The position numbers and the translations under genes were made by a program. Source: Trogon surrucura (taxonomy: Eukaryota > Chordata > Aves > Trogoniformes > Trogonidae). From it: a stretch of 64,000 nt of DNA. This document shows, in pieces, positions 14,641 to 26,100 of this stretch. Positions within the stretch are counted from its first letter, which is position 1; every line of letters begins with the position of its first letter. Below the pieces are notes generated by a model that was given only the letters and a program-made list of their open reading frames with translations, was not told where the DNA came from and ran no database searches. The stretch covers positions 11,702,689 through 11,766,688 of the forward strand of contig CM036658.1 of the NCBI GenBank assembly GCA_020746105.1, written 5' to 3'.

Positions 14641-15585
14641 TGCTTGCATCCCAGTGTCTGCTCTCATATACATCAGGTCCCATTTGGATGTCTATTTAAA
14701 ACTACTGAATAGAACATTATTTTATAGTTGCCTCATGTTCTAGAAAGCACTCTCCCGTCTTGAAAGGAGAAAATCATTCTTCCTACATTTGGGTCTATAA
14801 GACAGAATAAACCTGAGCATATCTGAGATGCTTAACTACTTTTTGTCTCAGCCACATTCATTTTTTCTGCATTTCTGAGTGACACTGAAGGTACAAATCA
14901 TCAAATTTAAGGGACAAAATTTGGGAAAGATTTTCAAATAATATAATTGTATAGTATCAATTTCATGCTATTAAATGGTTTTGCTATAAGAGTTTTATCC
15001 ACCTAGGGTTGAGAAAAAACAACATGACTTAGTTAACTGAAGAGCAGTGAACAATGTTACACCTGTGACATTCATATAGACTATTAGTAGGATGCTAATT
15101 AGCAGGGTTACCCACTGCCATGGAATAAACAAATAGACACTACCCACCTTTCTTTCCTCAGTTAGGCTACAGCCACATTAGATGAACTGTAGTAGAACTC
15201 CATGACTCTTAAGCAATATGTGGCATTTATCTCCAAAGTAACGCTGTCTAGCATCCACAATGTAATACTGTCTACCAACTATCTCTCTTGCAGGAAGCTA
15301 GAATTCTGCTCTATGGAGCTCCAGGATCTATATCCTTTAAAAATTCACAGCCCCTTAAATGTCATTAAAATCAAGTCTAAACAGTTAGGCACTATCCTTC
15401 CTTAAAGAGCACCTCTCCTTACTACGCTCCTACTCAGCTGAGCTGAGGTCAAGCCATACTTCAGCTGCTTATAAAAAGAGAGTACATAAAGGCATCCCTC
15501 CCACTGCTTTGCTTTTTTATTTAATTTGGCAGGTATGGCCTCAGTGAAAGCAATTTGAGTCCAAAGTGTCCTGGGCATGCTATAA

Positions 15586-15641
15586 AGTGTGTGTGGGAGA
15601 GGGAAGGATAGAGAAAAAGAGGAAGAGAGAAGGAGAGAGCA
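15586..15641. repeat. GA-rich low-complexity tract
   Basis: This is an irregular purine run (gtgtgtggga, then gagaaaaagagg-type units) about 55 bp long. It inflates open frames in the surrounding sequence. Confidence 0.75.
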
Positions 15642-16175
15642 GCATTCTGGCTGGCACAAGGAATATTGAATGGAACGGTGCAGAGCTGGGAGGAGTAGAA
15701 GAAAAGGTTTGCAGGGGTTATTTCTCTGGTTTTCCTTCCACAAGGATTCCTCTATTGTGTTTGCATTTAAGGGCAAAGCTACTGCGAGGCATTTCACTAT
15801 TGACACCTACAGACACCCCTCAACACCGTTTCTCTCCCTCCCTGGCCCCCTCCAAAACACCTCCAAAAAAAGATCACACTCAGGATTCTTCTCAGGTATG
15901 ACTATGTGGGAAGATAAATGGCTTTGATTTTCTTTAGTTACTCTTATAAATTATCCAGAAGGTAGGACACATTGTAGTGCACTTACTTAAAATATCTTTT
16001 TGTTTCATTCCAAAAGATATATGGGTTTGAACTAGCATATCAAATGTTTTCAGACACATATTAAAAAGAGTAGTTTCCTCCAAAGTATCTCAGGTCAAAC
16101 TTGTCTTCACAAGAGTAGCTACAATTTAGACTTTCGTCTGCCTCAAATTTTATATACAGTTCTTTAGATTTAACG

Positions 16176-16247
16176 TAGTAATAATAATGCTAATGCTAAT
16201 GTTAATGCTAATGATGATGATGATAATAATAATAATAATAATAAAGT
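16176..16247. repeat. trinucleotide microsatellite (TAA/TGA/GCTAAT)
   Basis: A 3-bp period runs throughout. Units change from taa to gctaat-like hexamers, then tga, then an uninterrupted taa run near 16225-16243. This compound microsatellite suggests replication slippage with point mutation. Confidence 0.9.
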
Positions 16248-17477
16248 AACATATAAATAGATAAGTTGTATGTACAGTTGGAAATATACAAGAACAGCTT
16301 TCTGAAAAAAATACCAAGCCAAGCAGTCTGGCAAACTAATGCCGTTCTATACTTTTCAATATTATTTTAAAAAGCTTTTTTCTATGTAGTATTTATCATT
16401 CTGAAATGATTTCAAAGTACTTTCAATGAAACCAATATAGAAAAGGCAAAGCTGAAGACATTATACATGAAGAAATTTTATAAACTGAGATTTATCTATT
16501 AGAATTCCAGTTCAGCATGACATAGTAACAATCCCATTTTAGTATTTTGTGCAGACCTCTTTATTTAAAGTAACACAACGTGGTGCGGGTTTAGAGATGC
16601 TAAAGCCAACTTTTTTTAATTTGTAAAGCAATCAGTAGTCCCATGCTATTCTCTCCTCAGCAGAAAGAAAGCTTTGTTTTCTGTCTGGAGAGATATTTAG
16701 CCTCATCTAAGGACGAAAAATTAGATTAATTTTAAAATGGCTGCACTCTAGCTGTCTAGTCAAATCAAGCTACAAAAACTATGACACTTCTTTGGCTCCT
16801 AAAATACAGTTAAGTATACAGACTCAAGTCTTCAATTTGTAAGAACAAGCAGGCATAAGGCCAGTAATTGAGCAGAAAAATTGAGATTTTTTTTTAAATT
16901 ACAAAATACCACAAAATGCCGGGGGTGGGAAGTAATCAAGGCAAATTTGTATTAAATTTCTTATCTCTTCCAAATTATTATGAATCTAAATGCATTACTG
17001 ATAGTCTAATAATGATAGTTTACTTAATGAAAACAACACAGAAAATAACGTCTGTCTGTGTAAATTTTGAACTGAATTAATTGAACAGGGTGTGCATTTC
17101 AGTGTTAAAATAATCTGTGAATTAAAAAAGTTTGATTGAGTAATACGGAGAAGTTTCTATGTTTTCTCTTTAGAAAGTAATCTATACTGAAACCGCTTTA
17201 AATTTGGATGGAAAATTCAAATGCTGGACATTATCAGTGAGAGAGTGACAGTTTCCTCATGCAGACTTTTGCAAAGACTCAGCTGAGAAAGGAAGTCTGA
17301 GGTCTGTAGGGGAATGCAAGTCAACTTTCCTTACTGAGCCCACTGGTAAACAGCCAACTACCAGCTGCAATAAAAGTTCACTAGTAATAAACCAAGATTT
17401 AAAAAGTACAACTGGCCGGGGTTCAAAATGTGAGACAGCTGAAGCTTTTAAATTTTAGGCATTTGCAATAGTAATTT

Positions 17478-17531
17478 TGGAAAAAAAAAAAAAAACACAA
17501 CAAAAAAAAAAAAAACCCAAAAAAAACCCCC
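17478..17531. repeat. compound poly-A tract
   Basis: Three A runs of about 15, 14 and 8 bases are separated by cacaac and ccc. No element body with a recognisable 3' end sits directly upstream, so this is called a simple repeat and not a retroposon tail. Confidence 0.8.
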
Positions 17532-17990
17532 AAACTCACACACATACTTTACAACTCAGATATAAATTAATGGATACTGTTGATTTTCAACTCCCTTAAG
17601 CTTATCTAAACCCTGTGGCCAGTAAGGCTTTTTCCCAGTAAGGGTTTCCAGATGACATTATAATTTGAGGTTTTCAACTCCATTGGTTAAAAAAATATTA
17701 CACTGGCTTTTATTAAATTTGGCAGCCAGCGTGAACTCCCTAACCTAACACAAAACATGTGCTTGGAGAAAGTAGCTCCTATATAGAAAAGATTTATTTT
17801 TTTAAAGTAGTTATAGGCTGGCATTTTAGTGGAATTTAGCATTTAGCTGCATCTAAAAGTTTGACTAGCTGATTTTTTCATTTGGCTGACAACTGCCACG
17901 TCTTCTAAAGGCAATGTACAACATGAGTCATGCTAATGCACGTTCATATTACCGAACATGAAAAACAAATTCAAGTGCATTTGATGTGTA

Positions 17991-18335
17991 TCACAGAATC
18001 ACAGAATGACAGAATGTCAGAGGTTGGAAGGGACCTCGAAAGATCATCTAGTCCAACCCCGCTGCCAGAGCAGGATCACCTACAGTAGAGCGCACAGGAA
18101 TGCCTCCAGGCAGGCTTTGAAACTCTCCAGAGAAAGAGACTCCACAACCTCCCTGGGCAGCTTGTGCCAGGGCTCTGTCACCCTCACAGTAAAAAAGTTT
18201 TCCCTAATGTTTTTCTGGAACCTCCCATTCTCCAGCTTGTACCCGTTGTCCCTTGTCCTATCACTGGACATCACTGAGAAGAGCCTGGCTCCATCCTCCT
18301 GATACTCGCCCTTTACATATTTATAAATATTAATT
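17991..18335 (-). mobile_element. CR1 LINE 3'-end fragment
   Basis: The plus strand opens with repeated tcacagaat units, the reverse of the CR1 tail. It then runs through the 3' UTR (ggaagggacctcgaaagatc; ctagtccaacccc) into the reverse of the ORF2 C-terminus. On the minus strand, 18080-18274 reads a fragment with the '[20 protein letters not shown]' block typical of the CR1 ORF2 end. The copy is 5'-truncated near 18335, the usual outcome of incomplete reverse transcription. Confidence 0.92.
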
Positions 18336-19585
18336 ATGTAATTGTTAAAAGGTTTCAGGAATCTGGATACAAATAGAAATGGCTATGCAAGTGATGTAGT
18401 CAATTGTCTATACAGTCAACTGCTATCCATACGCAAATTTTAACACCGGCAACATACTGGGAGAGAAGTTAACTCTCACATGGGATGTCTGGCTGAGTGA
18501 CTTAAATGAACCAAAGAGAGAATTGTGGCTCTTTACATGCTGTAAAGGCTTAGTGAAATCTTCAGGAAACACCACAGCTTCACTGTGCCTCTTGTACTCA
18601 CATTCTGCCTCACTCAGGACCTCTCTAACTAGAGAATAAACAAAAAGAATAAGACTCTGCTGAAAGTTAACAGACTAGAAAATGTAACCATTAACATTGA
18701 AGGGTCTTGATGAAACTAACATATTTTCTCCAACATTAGATACTCGTTATAGAAGCCACGGGAAGAAAATGCAACCAACCGACTCCTTCAAATAGGAACT
18801 TTATGCCCATTATGTATTCTGGAGTTACTTTTCATATGTACGGTCACCTGACAGCTTCTGTACTGGCTGTCTGTTGTTACTACTCCAGTCCAGCTGCTGG
18901 TGACTTTCACAGTACTTTCATTAGGAAATAACAAATGTGTAGAAGTAGAGCAAGAATTCATGCAGCAAAAGACAACAGTAACTGGCAGAAAAACTGTGAT
19001 TGAGGCTGAGCAAAGACAACAAGAACAGTTAATTGCTGGAAAATTGAGGATGCTGCGTGTTACTACATGGTAAGATACACTTTGAAAAAGAAAGCTGGTA
19101 TGACCACTTATGATGGGAAAGACTTGAAAACAAATTCAGACATCTCTCTCTCACACACACACACAAAGAAAAAAAGAGACTTTGGTCAAAAATTTATGTA
19201 TGAGGAAGGAAAGCAGAAACATCTTAACTCTCCGTTCTCCTGCCTTCTGGGATTCAAAGACAAGTTTCAGTAATGCAGAACAAGGTGCTAGTAAACTTCA
19301 CATCTATTGCAGTCTGTAAGAGTAGAAGTTAACTTCTTAGTAAAAGCTCATTTGTCCAAGAGAGGTAGCAAAACACAGCAGGCAGCTAATCTTTCACAGC
19401 TTCTTACATTTCTCAGGAGGTTCAAGTTGTTAGTCTTATGCCTCATTTCAGAAATTAATTTCTTGAAATAACTCAACTCTAGAACAGCTTTCCAACTTTT
19501 CCAGCAGTCATGTGAGATAACAACATATTTTTAATTAACTGCAAATTAAGATTTGAGAAATTTTCTGAGAAGGAGAGCTATGCTA
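18336..19585. other. unique non-coding sequence
   Basis: No gene or transposon is recognised. A short tc/ca dinucleotide run lies at about 19143-19167. Open frames stay below 70 codons. Confidence 0.55.
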
Positions 19586-21062
19586 ATCACAGAATCATAG
19601 AATCATATAATGGCCTAAGTTGGAAGAGTTCTTAAAGATCATCTAATTCAACCTCTCTGCCATAGGTAGGGGCACCTCTCAACTAGAATAGGTTCCTCAA
19701 GGTCTCATCCAGCCTGGCCTTGAACACCTCCAGGGAGGGGGCAACTACAACTTCTCTGGACAACTTTTTCCAGAGTCTTGCCACCCTCATACTGAAGAAA
19801 TATTTCCTAAGATCTAATCTAAATTTATTAACTTAAACACATTTCCCCTTGTCCTATTGGTGGACACTCTTGTAAAAACTGCCTCTCCAGCCTTCCTGTA
19901 GGATCCCTTCAGGTATTAGAAGGCAGCTATTAGGTCCCCCCAAAGTCTTCTCTTTTCAAGACTGAACAATCCCAGCTCCCTCAGCCTGTCCTCGTAGCAG
20001 AGGTTCTCCAGCCCCTGGATCATCTTTGTGGCTCTCCTCTGAACTCGTTCCAACAGATCTATGTCCCTCTCATGGTGGGGACACCAGAACTGGACACAGT
20101 ATTCGAGGTGGGGTCTCACAAGGGCAGAGTAAAGGGGTAGAATCACCTCTCTCGACCTGCTGTCTACGCTTCTCCTAATACATCCGAGGACGCGGTTGGC
20201 CTTCTGGGCTGCATGAGCGCACTGCCGGCTCATGTTGAGCTTCTCGTCTATCAACACCCCCAAATCCTTCTCTTCAGGGCTACTCTCAACTCACTCTGTG
20301 CCCAGTTTGTATTTGTGCCTGGGACTGGCCCAACTCAGGTGCAGGAACTTGCATTTTGACTTGTTGAAGCTCATGCAGTTTGCACTGGCCCATTTCTCAA
20401 GCCTGTCAAGGTCCCTCTGGATGGCATCTCTTCCCTCAAGTGAGTCCACGGCACCACACAGCTTGGTGTCGTCAGCAAACTTGCTGAGGGTGCACTCAAT
20501 GCCATTGTCCATGTCGCTGACAAAGATGTTGAACAGCCCTGGATCCAGAACAGACCCCTGAGGAACACCGCTTGTCACTGGTCTCCATGTGGACATTGAG
20601 CCATTGACCACAACTCTATGAGTGCAACCTTCCAGCCAGTTCTTTATCCACCAAGTGGTCCATCTGTTAAATGAGTGTCTCTCCATCTTAGAGACAAGGA
20701 TGTCATGTGGGACAGTGTCAAACACCTTGCACAAGTCCAGGTAAATGACATCAGTCTCTTTTCCCATGTCAATCAGTGCTGTAGCTTTGTCATAGAAGGC
20801 CACCAAATTAGTCAGGCACGATTTGCCCTTAGTGAAGCCATGTTGGCTGTCACCAATCACCTTGTTATTTTTCATGTGCCTTAGTACAGCTATCAGGAGA
20901 ATCTGTTCCACGACTTTACCTGGCACAGAGGTAAGGCTGACTGATCTGTAGTTCCCTGGGTTTTCTTTTCTTCCCTTTTTTTAACAATGGGGGTTATGTT
21001 TCTCTTTTTCCAGTCTGTAGGAACCTCACCAGATTGTCATAACTTCTCAAATATGATGGCTA
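19586..21062 (-). mobile_element. CR1 LINE, 5'-truncated, about 1.5 kb
   Basis: The copy starts on the plus strand with repeats of the reversed CR1 tail (atcacagaatcatagaat) and extends through the 3' UTR and the C-terminal half to two thirds of the reverse transcriptase. It ends near 21062 within the part coding for the RT N-terminal fingers (minus-strand reading includes a 'VPTDWKKRNITPI'-like segment). Two long minus-strand frames remain (20291-20926 and 19916-20263), so it is one of the better preserved copies here. It has no 5' UTR or endonuclease and cannot be autonomous. Confidence 0.95.
19916..20926 (-). pseudogene. CR1 ORF2 reverse transcriptase remnant
   Basis: In transcription order, 20926-20291 gives 211 residues of RT palm. 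It includes [14 protein letters not shown], a [16 protein letters not shown] block (first catalytic Asp region), SGVPQGSVL and the FADDTKL catalytic motif, all intact. A stop or frame break follows, and 20263-19916 then continues with the thumb and C-terminal part ([32 protein letters not shown]). The family polymerises cDNA at a nicked target. Without the N-terminal endonuclease, and with a disrupted frame, this copy is inactive. The preserved FADD motif suggests moderate age. Confidence 0.9.
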
Positions 21063-22951
21063 ATAAACTGCTTTGTTTTCTAATGACAAGTGTTTATTCT
21101 CCTTTATGATAGAATTCATTTAGCACATTCCATAGCTTACTGTGTAATACAATTCATACCTAAAGTAGACAAAGATATACTACGTTCCAGATCAAATCAA
21201 TACAAGAAAAGCACATCTGAGATTTGTCATTATGAGGAAACCAAAAGCAACATGTTTTTTCTCTCACAATGCTAATGCTACAGCAGTTCCCTGTATCTGT
21301 TGCCCTGTGGCAGCCCAAAATGAGACTCATCCACACTGCTTTCCAACTGCCCAGGAGTTAGGCTGGTCACATGCTGCTTTTCTCCCCACAGGGAGTCTAC
21401 ATGGGAACAGCAAGGTTATAGGACTGGGCCTACGTGAAGGATGTATGCCCATAACAGATTGTCCTCCTGTACCTTCTGCTCCTCTGCCCAAGAAAGTTGA
21501 ATTCATCTTTGTGTTTCAGAAGCAGTTAAAAGAAGGCAACTTCATATTCCTTTGGATTAGGAATGCAACTCCAGCACTGTTCAGATACCATGCAATGTTT
21601 TTTGGTATTTAAAATTTCCAACATGTATTTTAAAATAATTTAAAATATTTTAAAATCAGTACTCTTACGGATTCACAGATTGGACTGACACCCTACTCTG
21701 AAACAGAAGAGAGATGTCAGCAATACCAGACTAGGAGGTTTAATCATGCTATAGCTGCATCTTATGTCTGAGCAGACTGATTGACAAGGTGTACCTTTGG
21801 TTCAGGTAAATTAGCGTACACTTTGCTTAAATAGGAATGGATGAATGATAAGAAAATGTATTTGTACACGCATAAAGTCCATTTTTTGGAGGGTGGTATG
21901 GTCATTCCTAGCAAGCAGTTGCAAATTAAGCTTTCTGTGACATTTTCAATTCAACAGTATTCTTTTCATGACTCCAGGCAGGATATTATAGGTCTTCTCT
22001 TTACATTTCTTTTCCAGAGCATCTCCCCTTTTCTTTTTTGTTACTTCTTTTGGGACAGACAGTTCACAGACTACTTACTTGGTCTGATTTCTACCAATTT
22101 GTCTGTTACAGTAGCCACTTTAACTGAGTATTCATATACCAAGCTTAAGAGCCCAGGCTTTTGACAGCTAGAGACTTCTTTCCTGATTCACAGTTCTGTG
22201 CTTAGACAGTCCGGAAAATATATTCCTTGCTTCCAAAGGAAACTCACTCTCTGCAGACAAGGCTTACTGTAGTTCAACAGAATTGCTTGCAAATTGTGTT
22301 GAAGTGTTTACTGAAAGTAATCCATATTCCAGCAGTAAGCAATTAATTTCTGTTTGTAAGGCCTAAGCTCGTTCAGGTAGAATCCAAACCTCTGTGCTCC
22401 ATCACACCAAGTGGATGTGCTTTGCCAATAATGAAAATGATCTACATTTTTTATTGTATACCATACACAGTGTGCAAAACAAAATCCCTGATTCCCACTC
22501 ACGTCGCTTCAATGTCAATATAGGCATAAGGTGGATAGTGTTTTATTTAGGGAAAACCTATTTTTTCCCTTTCTAAAATGTATATATAAAGCAATAATCT
22601 TTACTGTTTCATTATTAATGTGAGACTGCCTAATTTATAAACTATTGCTTATGAGAGTTTGTAGCAAAAATCAGTCCTTGTAAAGAATCTTTTTTTCTCC
22701 TGATCAGACTGAGGAAGATGCAAAGAGATTTTCTTTCCCATGCAACATTAACTGATTTTCTCCTGTAGTACACACTGTGTGCTCCTGAGAACTACATCTA
22801 AAATAAGAACACTCAGAACTATAAAAATTCAGCATCGCGTTTTAATATTTTCTTTTTCTGATTCGTTATCTAAAAAAAATAGATGGCAGTCCAATTCACT
22901 CACATCAGACAGGAATTTTATTATAAGTTAAACAATATTTTTTATTCAAGT
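21063..22951. other. unique AT-rich non-coding sequence
   Basis: No gene or transposon is recognised. The longest frame (21232-21612, +, 126 codons) has no domain, and I treat it as chance. A ttttaaaat-rich patch lies at about 21605-21656. Confidence 0.55.
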
Positions 22952-23137
22952 GATCAGACACTGGAACAGAGTGCCTAGGGAGGTGGTTGAGTCGCCATCC
23001 CTGGATGTGTTTAAGTGTCGCTTAGATGTGGTGTTGGGTGATATGGTTTAGGGGTGAACTTGTAGTGTAGGGTTAATGGTTGGACTCAGTGATCCCAAGG
23101 GTCTTTTCCAACCTGAACTGTTCTATGATTCTATGAT
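22952..23137 (+). mobile_element. CR1 LINE 3' tail, young-looking subfamily
   Basis: This 186-bp piece begins at gatcagacactggaacag and ends with ttctatgattctatgat. It matches, almost base for base, the 3' parts of the copies ending at 37074 and 61412, including the distinctive ggtggttgagtcgccatcc and gaacttgtagtgtagggt blocks. It is strongly 5'-truncated and codes only the last residues of ORF2 plus the 3' UTR. Confidence 0.95.
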
Positions 23138-26100
23138 AAAATCCTTCTGGGACACTAGTTGTGGGGGCATTTCTTGCTTTTTCTCTTCCCACTTTAATAT
23201 TATTTATTATTTTTATAATTTTTAAAATTGGGGTTATTTATGTATTTATTAGAATTTAGTTGAGAAAAAAAATCTCTTTCCAGAAACAATAAGTGGCATA
23301 ATAGATGATTCCAAGTCAGGAGTAGTAAATGTCAAGAAAAAATTACTTCTAGTCAGGTTCAGGATTGCAGCTTTTAAAACTGCACATATTTTTGAGAGAC
23401 AGCATAGCAAGTGTTCCAATTCATTTAAACAGAGCTTTTAATAAGCATAGCTATATAACAAAGACAGTGAATTTCACTCTCATAATTCTAGCATATACAA
23501 AGCTGTACGAAACTGTAGTCACAACTTTGGTAGCATTATCCTGAGAAGACTAATGAATCCACATAGCCTGTTGGCTAAGACTATTTAAACTAACTGGTGA
23601 TTTTTGAAATTACTTGAGATGATTTTCAGAAAATGCAACTAGCTTCTGAAATAACAATTTCAAAATTTCAGGCAGGACAACCCAAACTGATACTACTCTA
23701 CTGTGGAAGTAGTGACCTATATAAGAATACTATGTTCTATTGAATGTAAATAACTTAACAATTTTACTGAGGGGCAAAAGTACTTAAAATATTGTTGGAA
23801 GACAACCACATATTTTACTCCCTTTCACTATTTAAAATAGAGGAGAAAATATTCCATATGAACCTTGTAAAATGGTTGCAGGATTTTCACACCGTATTAC
23901 AGAGATAGGTTCAAAGACTTAACATTCTACAATGTTTACTCATTATTTCCTGCATATCATAGTTCTGACCTGAAATGTGTACTTAAAAATGTCAAGAACT
24001 ATAAATACTGGGGAGAAGAGACACACAACATGCATTTTTTTTTTGTTGGTACTAAAGATCGAATATGGGACATCACTACAGAAATCTTTCTCTTGAGCTG
24101 TTTCTGAGCATATTACTAAAGAGGGAAAAAACTTTTTATGTATTTGGATTCCATCTTCTACAGACTTCACCAGTGAAAAGAATTTAGCATGTAGGATTTT
24201 GGGAGCTACAGGCAACCACATGATTCTCATAAATTAGAAATAGTTTGAATCAAGATTCTACAGATTTTTATCTTAAAATTTGCAGTGAGATAACTGTCAG
24301 CTAGGTTTTCTATATTAAAATATAGGTTTTCTATATTAAAATATAACATATATGTTATTTGAAAATTAGACAAAAGAAATCAAAGAGGAGTGTGAAAACA
24401 GAATGTTGCTTTAAGTACTATTTCTTGGTGAAAGTTGAAAAAGTAACAAAATATTAAATCTGGAAAATCATGTGAATATTAAGATTTTTAAAACTGGAAA
24501 ACCTATCTGAAATATCTAAATATAAATACAACAATTCCATTTATAACAGAGGGATGGGGAAAAAATTACCAAAATCTAGTAAGTAAATGATGTACAGGTG
24601 GAAGTAAGGATAGAATAATGTCCTTCAACATCCAATAGAGGTTTTAAATTGCTATGTTGTATTGCAATGTAATTATCTGGGGGATTTTGTTTGTTTGTTT
24701 TGCAGGGCTTTTTGTTTGTTTGGGGTTTTTTTTATTTTTTTTGTTTCACAGAACACCTGTATAATTGTAGTTTGTACCTCAGCATTGCAGTCACATTGGA
24801 AACATATTTGTCATTTGTATGCAAAATTATACACATAAAGGTACACAAAAGGTACAGAAAAACTAAGCACTGAACTTAAGCAGCTGCACTTTCTCATATT
24901 ATATTTCAGCAATAGCTCCAGTTCTATGCAACGTAAAGTCAATGGACCAGCAGAAGAAGCACTTTTAAATCATTGCCTGGATAAATAATGCAATTAACAT
25001 GCTGCCAGATCAGTACACACAGTGAGTAGTTCTCCACTGCCTTTAAACAGAGCATTAGCTAACTTTGTAATGATGACTGATTCAGATTCAGTAAAAACCT
25101 TTGTAAATATGTAATCTGACAGCCTGCATAAACACAAGCTACAAAACTACTATGCATTAGGTTCTGCGTTGAATTTACTAGATCCTTTAACACCCTATTT
25201 TTTAAAAAAGAAGGCACACAGTTTTATTGTTAACACTGCTACAACTCCTTTAGGCAGCCAAATGCCTAAGAAGTATACATGAACGTGTGTGTTGAGATTT
25301 TTTCACAAGGAACGGAAGTAATACACAATTTAAGTATCGAGTATCTTCATCAGACCCAGAAAAAGTCCTTAAGTAAAACCTCTTTTTAGAAGAAAGTCAT
25401 TGATATACTCTGTGATGAATTCTCTCCTTCTCCTGCATCACTGAGGTGCTATAACTGAGGCCAAAAATGCATCCTGCTACTTACCTCCTTTACATGTTTG
25501 TACCACGCAACTAAGGAAACTGTTCTGCTTGGACAAGAATTCTCTCTATTTCCATTTACCACAGATATTGAAGTAAAAAGAAGCAGTAAGCAGGCCAGAT
25601 TCCCATCTATTAAAACATGGTTTATCCAGAATGGCTCTACTGAGGGTGACAGAAGCCCTCTGGGTTTGCAGACTTGTCACCAAGATCAACAGCTGACTAC
25701 TGGCCTGAGAGTCTTCGAGAAGATGAAACCTGAAGTCACTGGAGTCATGTCTGCACACTGGAAACTAAAATACCTAGTGTTTTTCTTAAAAGAAACATCT
25801 TGGGAATTGGCAAAACCAACCAACAAAAAAACCCACAAACAGGGAGAAACCTGGGGAAGAGGAGTAGTTGCATTACTCCTCTTGCTTCCTGCCTCCCACT
25901 GTAATTTATGGGCAATCTATGTTACTTTCTATAGCTAAATTACAATTTAGGGAATTATTTCACCATTAAAAATGCTGAGTCATCTTTGCTGAGACAGGGC
26001 TACAACATAATAGTGACACAATTTGGTAATAACTTGGTGTAGCACTTAACCCAGCATTTCATGTGGTTTGGTTAGGATAAATAAGGGATAGAAAGAGAGC

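Larger units (their letters stand above)
14641..17990. other. unique AT-rich sequence with simple repeats
   Basis: No gene or transposon is recognised. The stretch contains a GA-rich tract near 15.6 kb, a trinucleotide tract near 16.2 kb and A-rich runs near 17.5 kb, listed separately. Open frames around 15402-15927 exist on both strands because of the biased GA composition and show no domain. Confidence 0.55.

Noticed and set aside
25498..25938. 146-codon plus-strand frame in the long unique stretch
   Set aside because: No domain, no splice context and a low-complexity Lys/Thr part; treated as chance.
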